This document shows, piece after piece, positions 1 to 11,801 of a stretch of 64,000 bases of DNA (within the stretch, counting starts at the first letter, position 1; the number at the start of each line of letters is the position of its first letter). Source of the stretch: Galaxea fascicularis (Eukaryota > Cnidaria > Anthozoa > Scleractinia > Euphylliidae); NCBI GenBank assembly GCA_948470475.1, contig OX419339.1, positions 2,395,489 through 2,459,488 of the forward strand, written 5' to 3'. Position numbers and translations under genes: made by a program. The notes below the pieces were generated by a model, which was not told where the DNA came from, did not search any database, and saw only the letters and a program-made list of their open reading frames with translations.

Positions 1-349
1 GTTCTTGTTCTGTTCTTGCTGGGATTGTGGAACAGATAAAAATTTCCCAGCAGGTAGAGAAATTGCTCCAGTAAGGCTAATTTGCAAACATTTAAGGTGG
101 CTCTGAATCCGCTCCTACAAATTTTTTTAAACTGTGCAAAACGTTACATCTTAGCACACTGATTGCATTTCAATAATAAAAAATGAGGGTCACTGGGCTC
201 GTTTTTTAGTTATAGGCACTTAAAGCTAAAATTAGGGGCGTTTTTGACAGGTTATACTGTTGCTGTGGTAACCTGCTATGTCAAGAAAATGATCACAACT
301 TGCTCAACAATGTTTGGGCATTCATTTAGTACCGTAACCATTTTTATAG
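1..349. other. AT-rich sequence, nothing recognised
   Basis: No coding exon, RNA gene or repeat boundary could be supported here. A 96-codon open frame starting at 244 has low-complexity composition and runs into the MITE that begins at 357. Confidence 0.4.
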
Positions 350-356
350 TATCAAC

Positions 357-1080
357 CAGGGTGTCAAGTTCCTATTTTTTCCTATCTTGTGGCCTGCCTC
401 CTATTTTCTCCTATTTTTTCATGAAATTCCTAGTTTTTCCTATTTTTTGTAGGCTCTTACTAGGTACACAGAAACATTTTGAAATATTTGAAATAAAATT
501 GCCAGTAAAATTGATAAATTCTACAAAAAACTGAAACTTCATGTCAAAAAAAGACCAGTTTGAAGCCTTTAGAGTGATTTCTTCTGAAACTCGTGTCCAG
601 ACTTTCTCAGTGCTTTTGATTATTGATGTTCAAAAGCCATGGTTGGCTTTTATTGTAAGGAAATCATACATTTGGTGACAGTGAACTTTGATATTGTTTC
701 AGTTTGTCAAAAAAATTATTGTTGCTTATCATTCTCACAGTTTTAAAGGACTAATAAATCATCGTCTTGTGAAGTATTTAATGAAATTTGGAATCTGGTA
801 ATTGTTGTAGGATGAGTTTTGCTCGGTAACACAGGTGGTAACACTTGTTTTGGTTTATACGGCAATGAATTGTGGATGTATGTCATGGTGCCTGTTAAAT
901 ATTTAAGCATTGGGTTGTGGAACAGAGTTGCTGTTGAGAGTGTTAAGAGGATAGAACTCAAGGAAATCCTCCTATTTTTTTCCTATTTTGGGGTGAGAAT
1001 TCCTATTTATTTCCTATTTTTTGGCCACTGTCATTCCCATTTTCCTATTTCCTAAGTGTCATTTGTCACTTGACACCCTG
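357..1080. mobile_element. Non-autonomous DNA transposon (MITE), hAT-like ends
   Basis: The ends are inverted copies: CAGGGTGTCAAGT at 357 and its complement ending at 1080. They are flanked by the 7-bp direct repeat TATCAAC (350-356 and 1081-1087). Just inside each end lies an array of TCCTATTTTT-like units (about 370-445 and 965-1060). There is no transposase. The CAGGG start resembles hAT ends, but hAT target duplications are normally 8 bp, so the superfamily is tentative. Confidence 0.6.
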
Positions 1081-1489
1081 TATCAACTGATAAAAAATCA
1101 AAAAATGCTGCAAAACAGGCTGGAGCCACCTTAAGTCATATCTGCCAGTCACCAGCACGTATTGTTACCCTCCAAGGACAGGTGTCAAGTCAAGCTCTTT
1201 TGGAGCCGTCAAAAAATCAGAGGCATATACCCGCAACTGGTTTATAATTCATTTTCTGAGTCCTCCAGTGGCTCATAGCCACTTTGATGGGCACTAATTG
1301 ATCATGTGCACAATGGTGACAGAAAAGGCAAATGTTCCATAAGTTAGAGTGGAAAAATCTAATGATTGCTTGATGAATTGTGAGCTCTACATAAAAGAAT
1401 ATTAAGAGCTGGTAGTGCTTTGTGTTGTAAACCCTACAATGTGCAATTTCTGCAATGTTTGTGTTTTGGATGGGTAGTACCACTATTTT

Positions 1490-1742
1490 GCCCCATGTAA
1501 GGTAATCTGAGACAGTCTTGGCTTCTGGATTCCATGCTGTGGATTTCAGATTCCAGGTACTGGATTCCAGATTCCAATCAGCCCGATTTGGAGTGAATTT
1601 TGAGCAACTTGGATTCCGGATTCCAATCTTTGGCGGGATTCTGGATTCCAAGGGTTGGATTCCAGATTCCAGAGCCTAGGATTCTAGATTCCACAAGCAA
1701 AAATTTCTTGGATTCCGGAATCCGGATTACCTTTCATGGGGC
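1490..1742. mobile_element. Short inverted-repeat element filled with GGATTCC repeats
   Basis: The ends are GCCCCATGTAAGGTAATC at 1490 and an imperfect inverted copy ending at 1742. The interior is a degenerate tandem array of TGGATTCCAGATTCC-type units. ACTATTT occurs on both flanks as a possible target duplication, offset by two bases. It is one of several elements in this window built as terminal repeats plus a private simple repeat. Confidence 0.5.
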
Positions 1743-1883
1743 GAACTATTTCTACATGCTCAACAAAAGTGGAAAGATCAGCAGCTTGGAAGTTCAAATG
1801 TGCTACTTCAGAAAAACTTGAGACGGGAGAATGTTGCACCTTGAGGAAAATAATAATTGTAATCATTTTCAATCTCTTCACAG

Positions 1884-2252
1884 AAACATCAAGGCCAAGG
1901 GACATCAGATGGAATGTTCCGAGGTCATCAATATTTTATTTGTGCTCCAGATTCTGGTGTGTTTGTGGGACTTGATAAGTTAACACGGCAAATTGATTAT
2001 TACCTTAAATGCCAAAAGAAGGGAGTAAGTGTTAATATTGCATCACAAATAAAACGTACTTTAACACCAGCATTCATGAAAAGGAAAAATGAGCCAAATT
2101 TGTCTCGGGATGGTATGAAGGATCGATTTAGTATTGGTGATAGAGTTGTGACATTTGTGAAGGGCAACTGCCCTGTGAGAGGAACTGTACGTTATATTGG
2201 CAATCGTAAAGATCAGAATGGGAAAGTCCAGACAACTCTTGGCTTAGAACTG
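1884..2252 (+). CDS. CAP-Gly exon of CYLD-like/kinase gene 1
   Basis: This exon is bounded by an acceptor (tcttcacag) and a donor (GTAAGT) and holds exactly 123 codons, ending in phase 0. Its start encodes the second half of one CAP-Gly domain (SDGMFRGHQYF, SGVFVGLDKL). Its end encodes the first half of a second (DRVVTFVKG, GTVRYIG, LGLEL). CAP-Gly domains bind tubulin-type C-terminal tails. In CYLD they occur as a triplet and also bind signalling partners. The exon joins in frame to 3622-3841. The first half of the first domain should lie before the window. A homologous exon of gene 3 is at 27375-27522. The domain call is by motif, not search. Confidence 0.7.
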
Positions 2253-2472
2253 GTAAGTAAATTAATTTGTAAAGAATGTTCACAGCGAGTGCTAGAAAAT
2301 ACATGTACCGTCAGTAAAAATCACGTCTCAAAACACAGGTGATTCTGAGGGCAAATTTCTTACAGAATGAGAAAGCCATGAGATTACTATTCCATCACAA
2401 ATCTAGAAGAGCATTCAAGGCCTTTGACTTTGACAGAAAAAAATTAATCAGATTTGTCCCAAGGGGATATAG

Positions 2473-2612
2473 AGAATCTGCTTAAAGTTGATGAACGAGT
2501 TGTGACATTCTTGGGAGGTGATCATTCCAGGGAACTGTACGTGTTATACAGCTGTATAGGCAAGGACAAAGACCAGTATGGGGAAATGCTGACAATTGTT
2601 GGCTTGGGACTG
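2473..2612 (+). pseudogene. Decayed duplicate of a CAP-Gly half-exon
   Basis: This open stretch encodes DERVVTFLGG, then IGKDKDQYG and VGLGL, and ends at a donor-like GTGAGT. It parallels the end of the 1884-2252 exon (DRVVTFVKG, IGNRKDQNG, LGLEL). The central GTVRYIG motif is scrambled and no good acceptor is visible. It looks like a tandem exon copy that has lost function. Use as an alternative exon is not excluded. Confidence 0.45.
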
Positions 2613-2699
2613 GTGAGTTAATTGGTATGTAAGAAATAAATTTATTGTAAATTACAAAAAAACAGCAAGAGCCTAGATAAACAACCTAGCTCTCCAGAG

Positions 2700-2772
2700 G
2701 TTCCTGTAGCTCAGTGGTTAGAGCATCTGATCAGTGTTACGGAGGTTGTAGGTTCAATTCCTGCCGGGGACT
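2700..2772 (+). tRNA. tRNA-like sequence, anticodon uncertain
   Basis: The acceptor strands GTTCCTG and CGGGGAC pair with a G-T wobble. The D arm GCTCAGTGGTTAGAGC and the T arm GGTTCAATTCC are present. The anticodon arm is irregular (TCTGATCAGTGTTACGGA), so the amino-acid identity is not secure. It lies in a gene-1 intron and may be a tRNA pseudogene or the head of a SINE. Confidence 0.45.
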
Positions 2773-3621
2773 CTGATTTCTTTTCAGTTGTCCTTTTGTC
2801 CGTTGCCAAGCAACTAGCATATCATCATTCTCACTGGCATTATTACACCATTTACCATCATTAACAATCAAAAAAACAATTTGTTGTGAAGCCTACTTGC
2901 TATACCCTAAATACTACCACAGAACACCTTGGGCACTATGGCCACGTGGTAGTGGGCATTTTCCCTTAAATCTCCCAAACAAAGTTTGAGCCCGCGCTTA
3001 CCTGAACACTTTAATTTGGGTGGTATTCATTTTTTTGAAAAGCTCAATTTAAAGGAGAATAGGGAGAGAACTGAGAGCCAAAAAGGTAAAGAAACCAGGG
3101 ATGCATACTACGGCATACAAAACTTACTCGGCAATATATAAGCTTTACACCCGCCTGTGTTGACAAAGTTACACTCTCGATCACTTATTTTTATCTGCAA
3201 GTTTAATCGATGTAACTGAGGATTGCATTGACTGCATGATGTCTTATGACAGAGCATTTCTTGTTTTTGTTTTGCCCAGCTTAACAATCAGTACTATGGT
3301 GTCATCGACACTGAAAGTTCATTTGTTTTTATTTTTACATTCTCGTCCTAAAGCTAAAATAGTCATTTACTCTTCATTAAAATATGGCATTACCTATTGA
3401 TGTAAGTGTTCTGTTCAGATGATGAATTATCGTCATGAACGGAATTTATAAGTTGCGGAGCGTTGAAAATGCAGAGAACATGATGAAACAAAAATGAACA
3501 AAAATGATGATAATCTTATTTTTTCAGTGATTGTTCAGAAATTTAGCAGGCTTAAAGTCCCTTACTTTTTTCCGGGGAACATTTCCTAAATACTGACAGC
3601 AAGTTAAATTTTGTTATGCAG

Positions 3622-3841
3622 GACACAGCCGATGGAGAGGGCACTGGCAAACTACGCCATAGACAACGTTTTGTTTGCAAAAGAAATTTTGCAATTTTTG
3701 TGCCCATTGCAAGTGTTATTCGAGAGGAAGAATTTGTTGGTAACTCTGTCAAGGCCTCAACCAGACGGATACAAAAGCGATGTGATAACGGCAAGGAGGT
3801 GTCTTCAAAATCAAGGAGTCGTGCTGTGGAATTATCATCAG
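3622..3841 (+). CDS. CAP-Gly second-half exon of gene 1
   Basis: The exon lies between an acceptor (gttatgcag) and a donor (GTGAAT). It encodes the closing half of a CAP-Gly domain (TADGEGTGK, RQRFVCKRN, AIFVPIASV), then a basic, Ser-rich linker. It starts in phase 0, matching the end of 1884-2252, and ends with one base carried over. The exon at 4373 needs exactly that. The split of CAP-Gly at the G-[LV]-E-L / DG boundary is the same in gene 3. Confidence 0.65.
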
Positions 3842-4372
3842 GTGAATTCCTCATCAACAATTTAATATTAGAAATGTGAAATTCTTGTTGGGTGCTATTC
3901 CGCCAGTTATCTATGCCTCGGATTCTACCATTTGCTACCATTTTTCACTGATATTTTAACTGTTAAATGTGACTTTTTGGTCAACCAGTCGATCGTTGAT
4001 CCTCACCATGGCGATTACTGCAAAGCCTTTTTTTGTCGTTTATCTGTTCTCACTATACAAGACCCACATTGTTGATTTCTCCGTCATATTGCCTCACAAA
4101 TTATTTTAAAAATGTGAAAAGTTATTAAAATTTGTTGCTGCTGTTTTCATTTGCACAGTAAACTTTAATTGCAAGATGAAGAGGATTTTTTTATATTTCT
4201 TGTGACCGTAGTTTTATTTTTTGTTTGCGTAGACCAGTGAAAAATTAGTCGTGATAAATTTATGTGATGATCAATTGATGTGGGCCAATTTTGCCAACCG
4301 TGTTCAAACCAGTTATACAGGAAAACAAGGGCACAACTTAATTTTGAATATTTCATTCAAATTTTTTATCAG

Positions 4373-5613
4373 GTGCGGGAACCACATCAAGCCGTTTTGG
4401 AGAAAGGCGACAAACGCTGCCTTCCTTACAAGAGCAATCACTAAAGGAGAGAGAACGTGAAGCTAACGTGATTGGACAGGCTGAAGAACAAGAGGATAGC
4501 TTACAAAGAAAATTGATGAGATCGAAAGTAGAGTTGGAAAATTGCCAGCAACAATTACGAAATAAAGAAGAGCAACTGAGAAGAAAAGAACGGGAGCAAG
4601 AAAACTTACAAAGGCAGCTGTCTGAGATGGTGCAGCGATTAGCAAATTCCCAAGAACAGGTGCAAGACTCACAAAGACAAATGAGGGAGATGGAGCAGCG
4701 ATTAACAAATTGCCAAGAACAGTTCCACGAGAGAGAAGCCGGATTACTTGAGCAGCTGAGAGAAAACGAACAACAGAAAGAAAACTCACAAAGACGGGCG
4801 AGGAAGATAGAGCAGCGATTAACAAATTGCCAAGAACAGTTACAAGAAAGAGAAGCCAGATTACAAAACTCACAAAGACAGGTGAGGGTGATGGAGCAAC
4901 GGTTAGTAAATTTTGAGCGACATGTTACAGAAAATGAAGCAGAAAGGGTAAACCTAGAAAGACAGTTGGTTGTGAAAGATCAGGAAATTAATGAACTAGA
5001 GACAAGCCTTTCGGCAGCTCAACAAACAATCAGTGAACTGCGTCGCCGAGAAACTTGCGACTGGGTCATTGCTCGCGATGAAATTCAAATGAAAGAGAAA
5101 TGCCTCGGTAAGGGTGGCTGGGGAAGCGTCAACGAAGGAACATACTGCGGCTGCGTTGTTGCCGTCAAACAGATCCACGAGTTGATTCTTTCACCTCATA
5201 ACAGACGTCTGTTTGAGAGAGAAATGAACATTGCTTCAAGATGCCGCCATCCTTGCTTACTGCAGTTCATTGGAGCAACAAATGATGAAGGAAGTCCTTT
5301 GTTTGTGACTGAGCTCATGGAAACGAGTTTACGAGCATTGTTAGAACAGCGTGAACTCTCTGAAGCGGAAATATGTGTCATTTCTGTGGATGTAGCTCGA
5401 GCACTTAATTACCTTCACCATAGGAGACCTTCTCCTATCCTTCATCGGGACGTCAGTAGTGCCAATGTGTTGCTATGGCGACAGAGTGACCAATGGAGAG
5501 GCAAAGTATCAGACTACGGCACTGCTAAGTTTGTGCAACAGACCATGACGGTAGCGCCTGGCGCTTTGATTTATAGCTCACCGGAGGCGCTCTCTTCCAA
5601 TCAAACAGCCATG
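4373..5613 (+). CDS. Coiled-coil and TKL kinase exon of gene 1
   Basis: The open frame begins at the acceptor atcag (4371-4372) and runs to a GTTAGT donor at 5614. The first ~225 residues are Gln/Glu/Arg-rich heptads (a long coiled coil with internal repeats such as RLTNCQEQ), implying oligomerisation. The kinase N-lobe and most of the C-lobe follow: glycine loop GKGGWGSV, lysine in VAVKQI, catalytic loop HRDVSSANV, and SPEA in place of APE. The metal-binding motif is DYG instead of DFG, as in all three copies here. The HRD Asp, the following Asn and the VAVK Lys are present, so activity is plausible. The C-terminal end is in exon 7215-7424. It is closest to gene 3 (36181-37157). Confidence 0.85.
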
Positions 5614-6216
5614 GTTAGTATTACTTGATGTTTAGTTACTGACCCAGAACGTTATCTGCCCCATAACACCTGTACATGTAAATAGTCGGGAGTTGTAAAA
5701 CGCAGTACACAAGGAGTGGGGTTCCCTTAGAAATAAAGAATTTTCATGAGACAGATTTCTCCAAGACTCTGTACAATGAAAAATAAAGTTAAGGTGAAAT
5801 CACCAATGCATATCCTGGTTATACGGGGAGATTTCTCAGGGCCACTTTACGATATGTAAATAGTCGGAAGTTGTGAAACGTAGTACACAACTGTAATGTT
5901 AAAACGGGTGGGATTCCCTTAGAAATAAAGAATTGTCATGAGACAGATTTCTACAGGACTCCGTACAATGGAAAATAACACTAAGGTGAAAATCACCAAT
6001 GCATATCCTGGCTTTACGGAGAGGTTTCTCAGGGCCACTTTACGATATGTCAGCAAAAGAGTATGATGGCACGAGTCATGCGTACATTTTGGCGCACTTG
6101 ATTTGCGATCTGTCAGTGAAAATAAAAGTCTGAAGCCTGATTAGAAAAAAAACAAATGTAGACCGACCTTTTTAGCTGATTATGATTCACGATAAAGGTG
6201 CAAGTAACAACCATAA

Positions 6217-6753
6217 TAATACACTTGAAAAAATTACTCGATTGTGATTGGCTGAGAGCAGTGCAGTTCAAGTGTAACAGAGTGCAGAAAGTGTAACACC
6301 AGTGCAAAAAAGTGTAACACGAGTGCAAATTACAACGAAGATTTCCGAAGTTAAAACGAAGAGACTCGAAGACTTCCGAAGACCAACTGATGTATTTCGA
6401 AGACCGCGGAATATCGTGCGAAACCTTCCAAAAACCACACGAAGATTTCCGAAGATCGCTGAACACTTCCGAAGATCACCCGAATGCGTCCGACGATTTT
6501 CGACAATCACCCGAATGCTTCCGGAGATCAACCGAACACTTCCGACGATTTCTGAAGATTGCCCGAATACTTCCGAAGATTACCCGAACACGGCTGAATA
6601 TTTCCGAAGATTAGCCGAACACTTCCGGTGATCTCCGGATATTTTCGAAGCTTCTCCAAGTTTCGGAAGATCGAGGGCAATGCCTTCTGCGTACCTCAGT
6701 GGTCAATTTATGGGCTGAAGCTTTATAAGTAGTCTATTTTTTCAAGTGTATTA
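6217..6753. mobile_element. Inverted-repeat element carrying a TTCCGAAGAT array
   Basis: The ends TAATACACTTGAAAAAA and its inverted copy (finishing at 6753) enclose three GTGTAACAC-AGTGCAAA units (about 6258-6330). They also enclose a tandem array of TTCCGAAGATCACCCGAA-like units (about 6335-6680). The paralogous intron of gene 3 lacks the block, so it was inserted after the duplication or lost from copy B. A related short array is at 30510-30605. Confidence 0.6.
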
Positions 6754-6760
6754 TTAATAA

Positions 6761-6768
6761 GTAATCAC

Positions 6769-6799
<31 letters not shown>

Positions 6800-6873
6800 G
6801 GCACTTGTAAAATTTTTCAAAGACCACAAATTGCACTCGCCCTACGGGCTCGTGCAATTTTGTTGGTCTTTGA

Positions 6874-6909
<36 letters not shown>

Positions 6910-6927
6910 TCGGAATCATGTGATTAC
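6761..6927. repeat. Hairpin-forming inverted repeat
   Basis: GTAATCACATGATT at 6761 and its complement ending at 6927 are the ends of a nearly continuous palindrome (GTGCAATTTGGAATAAATA on one side, its complement on the other) with a small GC-rich loop. It is absent from the gene-3 paralogous intron. It is probably a short foldback MITE. Confidence 0.6.
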
Positions 6928-7214
6928 CTATACTAATAGTGTTGATGACGCTGACGATGATAAAGAGTATTTTATGAAATGAAGTTGTTGTAATACATTA
7001 TACTACTGTGACCATGGCGTTTGTGGTGAAGATGATGCCGATGACGGCGTCGACAACTAGCGTTAACAATAGTGAATGAAACAGCTGAGTAATTTTGAAG
7101 GGATACGCATGGGATGGAACTTTTGCTAAATAGGTGCAATGTTACACTTAGAATTAGTGAGTACTTTGCTGATTCTTCGAACGTTCATGTGAGTGCGCGT
7201 TATATTTCTTCAAG

Positions 7215-7424
7215 GTTGATGTTTACAGCTTTGGTGTTCTCCTTTGCGAAATGTGCGTCCGTGAACTGCCGGATCCTGAAAGACGTGATGAACAAGTCGT
7301 GCTTGTGTCAAACCGTGTGTTTCGAGGCCTGGTCCGGCGTTGCCTGGAGACAGATCCCGCAATGAGACCAGACATGGCACAGATTATCCAGGAACTGGAA
7401 CAGTTTAACGACACAAGGTCATAA
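7215..7424 (+). CDS. Last exon of kinase gene 1
   Basis: The exon follows acceptor ttcaag and begins VDVYSFGVLLCEM, kinase subdomain IX (D-x-[YW]-S-[FL]-G). It continues through the conserved RCLETDP and MRPDM motifs (subdomain XI) and stops at TAA (7422-7424). It joins in phase 0 to the exon ending at 5613. The protein ends about 20 residues after the kinase domain, so nothing C-terminal is added. Confidence 0.85.
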   Translation, partial: VDVYSFGVLLCEMCVRELPDPERRDEQVVLVSNRVFRGLVRRCLETDPAMRPDMAQIIQELEQFNDTRS

Positions 7425-7700
7425 ATTTCCACATACTGTGTGCACTACGGCCGTCAACATTTTCCTCTTTTAGGCGAGAGCTTGTTATGAACACATCATG
7501 ACATTCTTCATATGGGATAAGAACTGACTGAAAAGATGCCAATTTTATTGCTTTATTGGGACGTTCTCCGTGAAAACGTCGTAATTGAGCTTCGGTCGTT
7601 TACGGTGAAGTGGCTGCACAGTTAAAACCTAGTAAGCTTGCTTTGAAAATTTGTTATTCCCAGTATTTGATGTTGCAATAAAACAATTACAAGTTAAGTG

Positions 7701-7920
7701 TAGATTAGATTAGATTAGATTAGATTAGAATTGGAATAGAATAGAATACAATACAATATGTTATGGTCGTAAAGAAGAAAGTAAAACAAAATAGAGAAGA
7801 ATGCGATTATAGTGATAAAGGACAAAGCTAAACAGAATAGATTAGGATAGAATAAGATGCGGTCCTAAAAAAGAAAGTTAAACAAAATCGAATAGAATAG
7901 AATGGGAATATGGTCGTAAA
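7701..7920. repeat. AGATT / GAATA microsatellite region
   Basis: About six AGATT units (7701-7728) are followed by degenerate AGAATA-type repeats. The same stretch follows gene 3 (from about 38385), so it predates the segmental duplication. Confidence 0.8.
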
Positions 7921-8050
7921 AGACCAACATACAGAACAGTTTAGAAAGCGATTTTCAATATCTGTGAATAAATTACTATTTTTTTACTATCATTGTAAAC
8001 TTTTTGTGCGGGCACTTCAGAAGAAGATTCTTAGCAAAAAGAGGGCAATC

Positions 8051-8121
8051 AACCGCCGCCTGGTCAGCTCACCTGGTAGGGCGCCAGTCTGCTGTGCGGG
8101 AGGTCGAGGGTTCGAGCCCCA

Positions 8122-8162
<41 letters not shown>

Positions 8163-8268
8163 TGTGCTGCCTTTGTAATTATACCTTCAAATGGTTCAAG
8201 TCTTCTCGGATAAAGACTATAAACCGTAGGCCCCGTCTCCTGCATCTTCAGTGTTACATGGTCAGCAG

Positions 8269-8301
<33 letters not shown>

Positions 8302-8481
8302 AGAGTAGGGGACGTAGTTCCCGGTGTGGTGGCCTATCTTCTTATGCATGGGTTGGGTGGGTGGGTGAGATCAAATATGGACTGATAGCGGCAGCCATAG
8401 GCGCCTTTACAAGCTGACGTCCGATCTCACCCAATTGGTCCTGAAAAGCCCCGAGGGGAGTGGCCAATTACAATTACAATC
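8051..8481 (+). mobile_element. tRNA-derived SINE with exact empty site in the paralogue
   Basis: The head is tRNA-like, with A box TGGTCAGCTCACCTGGTAGGG and B box GGGTTCGAGCCCC. It is followed by a unique body and the tail CCTGAAAAGCCCCGAGGGGA then GTGGCCAATTA. CAATC flanks it on both sides (8046-8050 and 8477-8481). The paralogous site near 43250 reads gggcaatcggctaaac without the insert, which fixes the borders. Confidence 0.85.
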
Positions 8482-9360
8482 GGCTAAACAAAAGAGAAAT
8501 ACGACGTGTGGGATTAGCCGTTAATCCTCTTAGAACTATTGAACCAGGCTTGCAAAATGTAAGACCAGGGATTTCGTTTTTGTATTTCAGTAGACATCAG
8601 TCGGCACCTTGTAACCATCTATTCACATTAAAAGTCTGTATATATACCTCCGCTTTAGTGTACTCATTGTCGGCTCTATAGCAACACAACAGTTACCGAC
8701 AGAGTTTCCATATCGTGTCGTTATGAGTCAACATAGTACATTTCGCCCACCGTACCCCACATCCTTAATTAGCCGGCGTTGAGCCCACCATACCACGAAC
8801 TCCCCCCCCCCACCCCCCGGGCATTGATCACAGCATAACGAGAGTGAGACTGTACGGAAATCAATTTGGTCGGAATGACTGTTGGTCGGCTAAAGAAGCG
8901 GACAAAAGACGTTTTTTAGGAACACGCGTGCTCTTCCGGAGTCGTAATCGTTTGAAACGCTAGCGTGTTCCTATTCTTGCGTGGCTGATAGTTTTTGTTC
9001 GCGCTTCGCGCTCGCGCAATTGTGTTCCTGGACTTTTCCCAAACAAATAACCTACTATCATGTGCTGTTTTTTTAGCCACACTGCAAAAGAGAGGGAATT
9101 AAAGCAAGAAGAGAGAGGAAAAAAAACCTTCTCTCCGTCTTTCCTCTCTCTTTTGCCGGGGAGGGGAGGGGGTAGTAGTATGAAGCTTTATTCACGGTAT
9201 CACTTCACTAAGAATGCTCTTCCAATGATCCATTTACATAACAATTTTTAAGAAACTACACTAATACTGAATATATCTATATTATTAAGAAAACTATCCT
9301 ATATTTAATTACACAAAAATCAACCTAAAATGTATATTATATAACTAAAACTAAATTCTA

Positions 9361-10144
9361 CCGTAACTCCCTCAAGGCAATCCTCGGTTCGAAGACAGGG
9401 CAGACTTGAAAGAGTTGAGATTTATCTCGTCTTTGAGCGCATTTTCTAGGCGATCCCACATGACTGCCCCCCTATAGCTAAAAGCTTGCTTAGTAGCTTC
9501 AGTACGGGGCCTAGGTACAAAAACATTGTTCGAAGCACCTCATACGTTATAGGAATATGAACCCTGGAGGTTTGTTTGAAAACTTAAACTCTCAGGGTAA
9601 AGGTTATTCCGAGATTTAAAAACACTTATTGCGAGCTGCTTAAAGCGTCTTTGCTCAAAGGTATCCCATCCTAAGTCTTGGAGAATATCCGCAGATCTTG
9701 TATTGTAATCACTAAAAGTTATAATTCTCCCAGCCCTGTTTTGCAATCTCTGAAGTCTGTCCACACAGTTCTATCCCTTTTGAAAGCGAGTATATTTAGA
9801 CTAGTCGCCCATTGTGTTCGCTTTGTTCAGTCTGTTTCGAGGGCATACACCAAGGGCCCTGGGCCACGGATGAAATGGGTACGTGGGTAGCAAAGAAGGT
9901 GCCTGGCAATCAACCAGATAACTGTCCTATGCCAGCGATCAGTTAAATAGCTTCTGAACCAGGATAGCATGTTCCCCACACCAAACAGTTCCCTCAAAAG
10001 ACAGTTAAATGAAACAGAATCGAACGCTCTACTGTAGTCTAGAAATACTACATCAAGCTGTTTCCTCTCATCAAGTGGGACTGGTATTGACTGATAAGAT
10101 TTAGTGCAATAATGCGCGCTCGATCGAACCCGCTGCTCACGCAA
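9361..10144 (-). pseudogene. LINE reverse-transcriptase fragment (CR1/L2-like)
   Basis: Two minus-strand open pieces belong to a non-LTR reverse transcriptase. 9827-10144 encodes the LDYSRAFDSV core region. 9540-9764 encodes the C-terminal RLQNRAGRIIT region typical of this group. Most of the palm domain between them is deleted and the frames do not connect, so it is dead. Confidence 0.75.
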
Positions 10145-10358
10145 TTGCGTTATCTGTTTCCAAACTTATTAATTTCTCCTTCCAATCAGCGACCTTCCTC
10201 GGCAATGGAAGTGTGTTAAAGTTACTTTTTTTTACAAGTCCGGAAGAGATCGCGGTGGTGTGAATAACTAACGCTCAATCTCGGTCTTGTCTATATTGCC
10301 TAAAGTTATCGAGATTCATGTCTTCAACAGTTTTTTTGACTATCTGCCGTGTAACAGA

Positions 10359-10585
10359 GTCGTAACGAGATATATTCTTTTCGTCAACGATCCAATTGTT
10401 TGACCCAAAATTCTAATTCCTGATCCCAAAAAGTGGTAAAGTCTGATTCCTGATCCCACTAACATTTGCTGATCCTGAAGCCATGACTTGTGATCCCAGG
10501 TTTCGGGTCCATGATCCCTGATTCTGGGGTTGTGATCCCAGATCCCGGGGCTGTGAACAAGCTGATCCTATATACCTTGTTACGA
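10359..10585. mobile_element. MITE with TGATCCC repeats, copy 1
   Basis: Inverted ends GTCGTAACGAGATATA (10359) and the complement of GTCGTAACAAGGTATA (to 10585) enclose a degenerate TGATCCC array. A relative with the same ends and the same kind of filling lies at 28374-28576. Confidence 0.6.
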
Positions 10586-11801
10586 CCAAGGTGTAAGAAC
10601 GACCTGCAGTCAGAGTGACTTCCGAAGATTCCACAGCACCGCAGAAACAGCCCTTGTTAAAATTGGCGACAACTTTATACTCAATCTTGATAACAATCGT
10701 GTCAGTAGGCTGATAATGATTGACTATTGCAACATTTTTGACATGGTGGATCATGCCATATAGGTAGAATGATCCTGGACGCCCAGTCGAAGTCATCATC
10801 GGTTGAACTTTTTAACGAACTTTCGTGGATCCCCGTTTATGAGAAGGCTAATTTGGCTAAACGTTCTTTTGCTTTCAATTGCATTTACGGTCACGTACTT
10901 CCATAGTTTAGAAAAATCTTTAGTTTTAAACAGTGTATCTCACTCTAGATGTTTGAGACACGCTAATTAATGTTAATTTTGTGTGTCTTGTACGGACGTC
11001 TGCGCCGTTATAGCTGCGCAAACTTTTAACAGTCTTTGAGCAAATTCGAGGAAGGAATCACCTTTACAGACTTAAATGACTTACATTTTAAAAGAACAGA
11101 AGTTATAGCTCATTTTTCTTCTTAGTTGTTGTTTTGTTGTAATTTAGTCCTCACTTTTTTTTGTCATTTTTATATAATATCTAGCCAGTGCCTTGGGTAG
11201 TTTTTATTAGCAGTGATCTTTATGTATATTTCTTGCAGCATTTTTAACATTCTTAAATTGTATGTTTTTACCGCTCTCCGAAGGCCACAAAGTCATTAGT
11301 GTTCTCATACTATTTACAGCGCTACCCTCTTAAAACAAGGACTTTACCATCGTTTGGGCTCGTCACGCAACGATCGCTCCCTCCCCCACCCACCAGTTGA
11401 TGGCCTCTGCCAGGAGCTGTACCATATACAGAGGAACGGAAGAAGAAAGAGTAAAAAAGAAGTACGGTTTCCTCTTTATTTCCAACCCCTCTTCGTTCTC
11501 TTTTCTAATTTGCGTAGTTTTATTCGAGCCGTTCGCGAAAATGATCTGAGTTAAAAAGTTGTCTTCTCCCTTGAATGAGAGATGTACAGGATGAATTGGA
11601 CCAGTGTATTGGACGTTGGACTTCAATGCATGCTCACATCAAGAACTTACTCAAACTTGACCCAACTACTAGCCTGTGTACAAGCCGCCCTCACACCTCA
11701 CAGAGTAGATTCAACCCAGGGTGCCATCAACCGCCCAAATAGAGAAGGCCCTGGAGCTAGAAATGCGCCTGTAAGTTGGGAAAAATGTAATCTGGAGTTA
11801 G
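10586..11801. other. Intergenic sequence without recognised gene
   Basis: The open frames here (for example 11582-11893 +) show no domain that I recognise. The frame at 11582 runs into the foldback element starting at 11802. Confidence 0.3.

Noticed and set aside
6335..6680. Regularly spaced repeats resembling a CRISPR array
   Set aside because: The units are degenerate, contiguous and without constant-length unique spacers. They lie in an animal gene intron inside a MITE.
9060..9251. Short open frame near 9.1 kb
   Set aside because: Low-complexity purine/pyrimidine stretch that forms a hairpin; no motif.
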